Assembly: GCA_036897485.1 (NCBI GenBank) | Contig: JAYMTF010001904.1 | Span: 1-20,695 of the forward strand | DNA length: 20,695 nucleotides | Source: Pelargonium nanum | Lineage: Eukaryota > Streptophyta > Magnoliopsida > Geraniales > Geraniaceae | Direction: 5' to 3' | Part shown: positions 19,501-20,695 of the stretch, one piece after another | Position numbering within the stretch: the stretch's first letter is position 1 | Layout: each line of letters begins with the position of its first letter | Made by a program: the position numbers and the translations under genes | Notes under the pieces: model-generated | Databases searched by the model: none | What the model was told of the DNA's origin: nothing | What the model saw: only the letters and a program-made list of their open reading frames with translations

Positions 19501-20131
19501 TCTCTATCTAGCTATCTCTCCTATGACATTTATGTCAGAGAATATTTCAACAAATATTGTTTGAAGAACCTAGTACAAATTGCAGGTGATGCTTGTTGAA
19601 TAATATCAGAATCCCACAGTTTAATAAATTCCTTGGTTATGCCTTAATTAGAATAGCTTAATTTTTTCCCTAGATTAAGCCTTAGACTATGCATATTTCA
19701 TACTTGAATATTAGAGTTTGATGCCCTCTATAAATGGTTTATCTTATTTTATCAAATCACAAAAATATAACATGCCGTTTCCCATTTCTACAGCACTTAT
19801 GAGTGCAACACCTGTATCACTAGCCTAAGGAGCAGACTGGTGGCGTGTACCTATATACAAGCTAAGGTAAATGAAATTGTACTTGGCATAACAGTCATAC
19901 AATGGCATAAACTTTGAAAAATCATTAAACAATCATGAAATTCATTGTGATATTGTCTTGTCTCATAAAAAGTAAAAGAAATGGAAATGAAGGCAGACCC
20001 TGAGGAGCAACAGATTCTGTCGGTGGTGGGAGCCAAATTGAAGTTATCCCACACTTTGATAAATCAGCGGCTTTAGGAGCTAACTCCAGGTACCACTGCC
20101 TTCTCCAGCTTTCCCAATTAAAACCTTGAAA
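11820..20131 (-). CDS. AMY3-like alpha-amylase (GH13), ten 3' exons; 5' part not found
   Basis: The exons, in transcript order, are 20131-19999, 19107-19010, 18300-18256, 17474-17369, 15658-15532, 14870-14755, 14113-14037, 13640-13506, 12257-12189 and 12092-11820. All introns are GT-AG with matching phases, giving 1179 nt or 392 residues plus TGA. Numbered from the first residue seen, the domain begins FQGFNWESW and has [13 protein letters not shown] (33-45). Conserved region I is DVVLNH (81-86). The catalytic nucleophile is Asp167 in RLDFV, the acid/base is Glu192 in GEYWD, and the third acid is Asp274 in ENHDTGSTQ. All are intact. The C-terminal sheet domain ends VDKGS-like [12 protein letters not shown]. 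The enzyme would cut internal alpha-1,4 bonds in starch. [26 protein letters not shown] and FDVTTKGIL fit the AMY3 (plastid) group better than secreted AMY1 or cytosolic AMY2. It still differs from Arabidopsis AMY3 at many positions, so a separate AMY3-like clade is possible. Plastid targeting cannot be judged without the N-terminus. Its introns hold several mobile elements. Confidence 0.93.
12450..12663. mobile_element. Stowaway-like MITE in an amylase intron
   Basis: CCCAAAATGAGT (12458-12469) and ACTCATTTTGGG (12643-12654) form a perfect 12-bp inverted repeat at the ends of a roughly 214-bp AT-rich unit. The outer ends (CTATCCAT and CGAGAGAG) extend it imperfectly. The pattern resembles the Stowaway terminus CTCCCTCCGTCCCAAAAT. 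TA follows the right end (12664-12665), as expected for a TA target site; the left TA is not clearly preserved. It has no coding capacity. Confidence 0.75.
12766..12812 (-). mobile_element. tiny poly(A)-tailed retroposon remnant with target duplication
   Basis: GATGTGGTTAG occurs at 12766-12776 and 12800-12810. Between the copies are a T-run and TTGATAAGC. On the minus strand this reads GCTTATCAA followed by poly(A), which is how the extreme 3' end of a plant L1-type LINE often looks. It would be an insertion of only a few tens of bases, truncated almost to the tail. A slippage duplication is the alternative. Confidence 0.55.
13456..13500. repeat. compound microsatellite (TG)n-(CG)n-(AG)n
   Basis: The plus strand reads TG repeats, then GC repeats (alternating purine-pyrimidine to about 13481), then ten GA units ending at 13500. 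The exon ending at 13506 has its splice donor at 13505-13504, so the repeat starts only five bases into the intron on the transcribed strand. Confidence 0.97.
13641..15531 (-). other. three amylase introns with no further features seen
   Basis: The introns 13641-14036 (396 nt), 14114-14754 (641 nt) and 14871-15531 (661 nt) separate the exons at 14037-14113 and 14755-14870. I saw no RNA genes, terminal repeats or coding signals in them beyond AT-rich intron sequence. Confidence 0.5.
15659..17368 (-). other. largest amylase intron seen (1710 nt), containing a decayed TRIM
   Basis: The donor and acceptor agree with the flanking exons. Apart from the TRIM copy at about 16560-16775, the intron is AT-rich. 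GGGATGGTTACTACA recurs at 16774 and 16848, showing a short duplication. No coding or RNA gene was found. Confidence 0.55.
16560..16775 (-). mobile_element. decayed second copy of the TRIM family
   Basis: In order it repeats the parts of the 5016-5318 element: a terminal repeat TGTAAGAGGACC (16560), CCCCTTCACGTGCA with the second arm TGCACGTG (16622-16629), and AGGTCTTCTTCTT. Then come a CAGGACTCGAA segment, a damaged primer-binding site (AAGGCTTTGATACTA, 16725-16739) and a second terminal repeat TGTAAGAGGAGC (16740). The terminal repeats are only about 33-36 bp. ATGGT flanks both ends (16555-16559 and 16776-16780) as a possible target duplication, though ATGGT also recurs nearby. The orientation matches the first copy. 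Confidence 0.75.
17475..18255 (-). other. amylase intron with nothing further recognised
   Basis: This 781-nt AT-rich intron contains a 63-codon open frame on the plus strand (17811-18002). It shows no recognisable motif and lies antisense to the gene, so I treat it as chance. Confidence 0.5.
18657..18810 (-). mobile_element. second SINE, degraded, minus strand
   Basis: The plus strand reads a SINE backwards: GGGTGGTCCGGTGCACGAGG, then TCTGGGGAGGGTC, then TTTGCAGAGATGCAGG. Next come a box B remnant (TATTTCAACC, 18758-18767) and a box A remnant (CAACCTTAATGTTG, 18791-18804). From memory, dicot genomes carry a common tRNA-derived SINE with this order, where box A reads GGCGCAACGGTAAGG and box B GGTTCGAATCC. 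Both boxes have mutated here, and target duplications are not clear. It lies in the 18301-19009 amylase intron; the ends are approximate. Confidence 0.7.
19108..19998 (-). other. amylase intron with nothing further recognised
   Basis: This 891-nt AT-rich intron has splice sites consistent with both flanking exons. A 74-codon open frame on the plus strand (19375-19599) has no recognisable similarity and is taken as chance. Confidence 0.5.
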
Positions 20132-20679
20132 CTTCAAGAGCAACAAATTAAAATTTAAGTAATATTGTTCATCCAATGAATGAGGTAGTGGAAAATAGAG
20201 GACATGAGTGAATTCATGACAGTAAGTGACAATATCTAAGTGAGTATGGTACATGCATCAGATGCAGGCAGCGCTAGTTTTGCTGAACCTCTGCTACACC
20301 CCCCAAAACCCAAATTTCGAGATCACGAGATGCAACCAAATCTTTTTAGCAGCATATTTGGGGATGTTTGATGATGAGTGAATGCAGTACAACAGTTGCA
20401 TTAAGTCAAGGGACATGTAAACCTCTCTTCATACTCTATACAAGCTCTTTTTTTTTTATCAGCTCTATACAAGCTCTTGTTACATAAACCAAAAAAAAAA
20501 ACATCATTTTCAAGGTGCATCAAACATTCCTCTAGAAGGCTAGAATTACAGTACAAAGAATTATTGATATGTTGACTAAAAATGCCAAGCATATCAATAT
20601 TGTATTCCGAACCTGCAAGTGGATAGGTGGACTTAAGTCGAGAGGTAAGGCAAACGGGTCATTAGGCCCAAACAAAATC
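20132..20679 (-). other. amylase intron or upstream sequence, no exon located
   Basis: The acceptor TTGAAG precedes the first exon found (20131), so an intron must lie here. A search for an upstream exon ending just before FQGFNW found none with a proper GT donor. The stretch contains the small poly(T) insertion at 20434-20478 and, at its right end, the interior of another LTR-type element. Confidence 0.5.
20434..20478 (-). mobile_element. second tiny poly(A) insertion with 16-bp direct repeats
   Basis: CTCTATACAAGCTCTT occurs at 20434-20449 and 20463-20478. Between them lie a T-run and ATCAG. On the minus strand this is CTGAT followed by poly(A), similar to the remnant at 12766-12812. An almost completely truncated LINE insertion with its target duplication explains it; a local slippage duplication is the alternative. 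Confidence 0.5.
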
Positions 20680-20695
20680 GGCTCTGATACCATGT
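20680..20695 (-). mobile_element. primer-binding site of an LTR or TRIM element cut by the right edge
   Basis: The minus strand reads ACA then TGGTATCAGAGCC (20692-20680), the same initiator-Met-tRNA site and repeat junction as at 5235-5250. The upstream terminal repeat would lie outside the window and the interior would extend leftward from 20679. The interior bases beside it (GATTTTGTTTGGGCC) differ from the TRIM at 5016, so it may be another family. Confidence 0.7.

Noticed and set aside
20595-20620. Possible upstream amylase exon reading VRNTIL after a TTGCAG acceptor
   Set aside because: The reading would fit before FQGFNW, but the following bases are AT, not a GT donor, and an exon of six codons would be exceptional.
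1-20695. CRISPR arrays, toxin-antitoxin or phage-like systems
   Set aside because: No regularly spaced repeats or compact operons were seen, and the gene structure is plainly that of a plant nuclear genome.

Overview
This window is nuclear DNA of a flowering plant, almost certainly a dicot. It is AT-rich, has two multi-exon genes with GT-AG introns, a nuclear-type plant tRNA-Ala, and plant retroposons in introns and spacers. I could not assign genus or species. No bacterial-type operon, CRISPR array or phage feature is present.

Layout. Positions 1-144 (minus strand) are the open, GC-rich 5' end of an unidentified gene that runs off the left edge. Positions 145-1564 are AT-rich spacer plus the 3' UTR of the next gene. 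Positions 1565-8131 (minus) hold a complete nine-exon coding region. The exon lengths sum to 5022 nt, giving a 1673-residue low-complexity Ser/Gln/Asn-rich protein of the plant 'dentin sialophosphoprotein-like' family, whose function is unknown. A probable leader exon ends at 9156, so this gene appears to have a roughly 1-kb intron in its 5' UTR. Its promoter region (about 9340-9700) carries a cluster of CGCG motifs.

Positions 9700-11300 are intergenic, with a GC-richer stretch I cannot identify and several short hairpins. A tRNA-derived SINE with 13-bp target-site duplications (11313-11490) and a tRNA-Ala(UGC) gene (11582-11654) follow. Positions 11820-20131 (minus) carry ten 3' exons of an AMY3-like alpha-amylase. 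They join in frame into 392 residues and cover most of the GH13 catalytic domain with its Asp/Glu/Asp triad intact. The N-terminal part lies in 20132-20695 or beyond the right edge.

Mobile-element content is the most distinctive part. An intact 303-bp TRIM-type miniature LTR element (terminal direct repeats, initiator-Met-tRNA primer-binding site, purine tract, 5-bp target duplication) lies in an intron of the first gene. A decayed relative lies in an amylase intron, and a third primer-binding site sits at the right edge. The amylase introns also hold a Stowaway-like MITE, a second SINE, two tiny poly(T) insertions flanked by direct repeats, and a compound microsatellite next to a weak splice donor.

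The two large genes share a strand, but nothing in the sequence shows that they work together. I found no convincing new multi-gene system. The best leads are the TRIM family with its conserved G-box palindrome and tRNA-like internal segment, and the microsatellite beside the amylase splice site.
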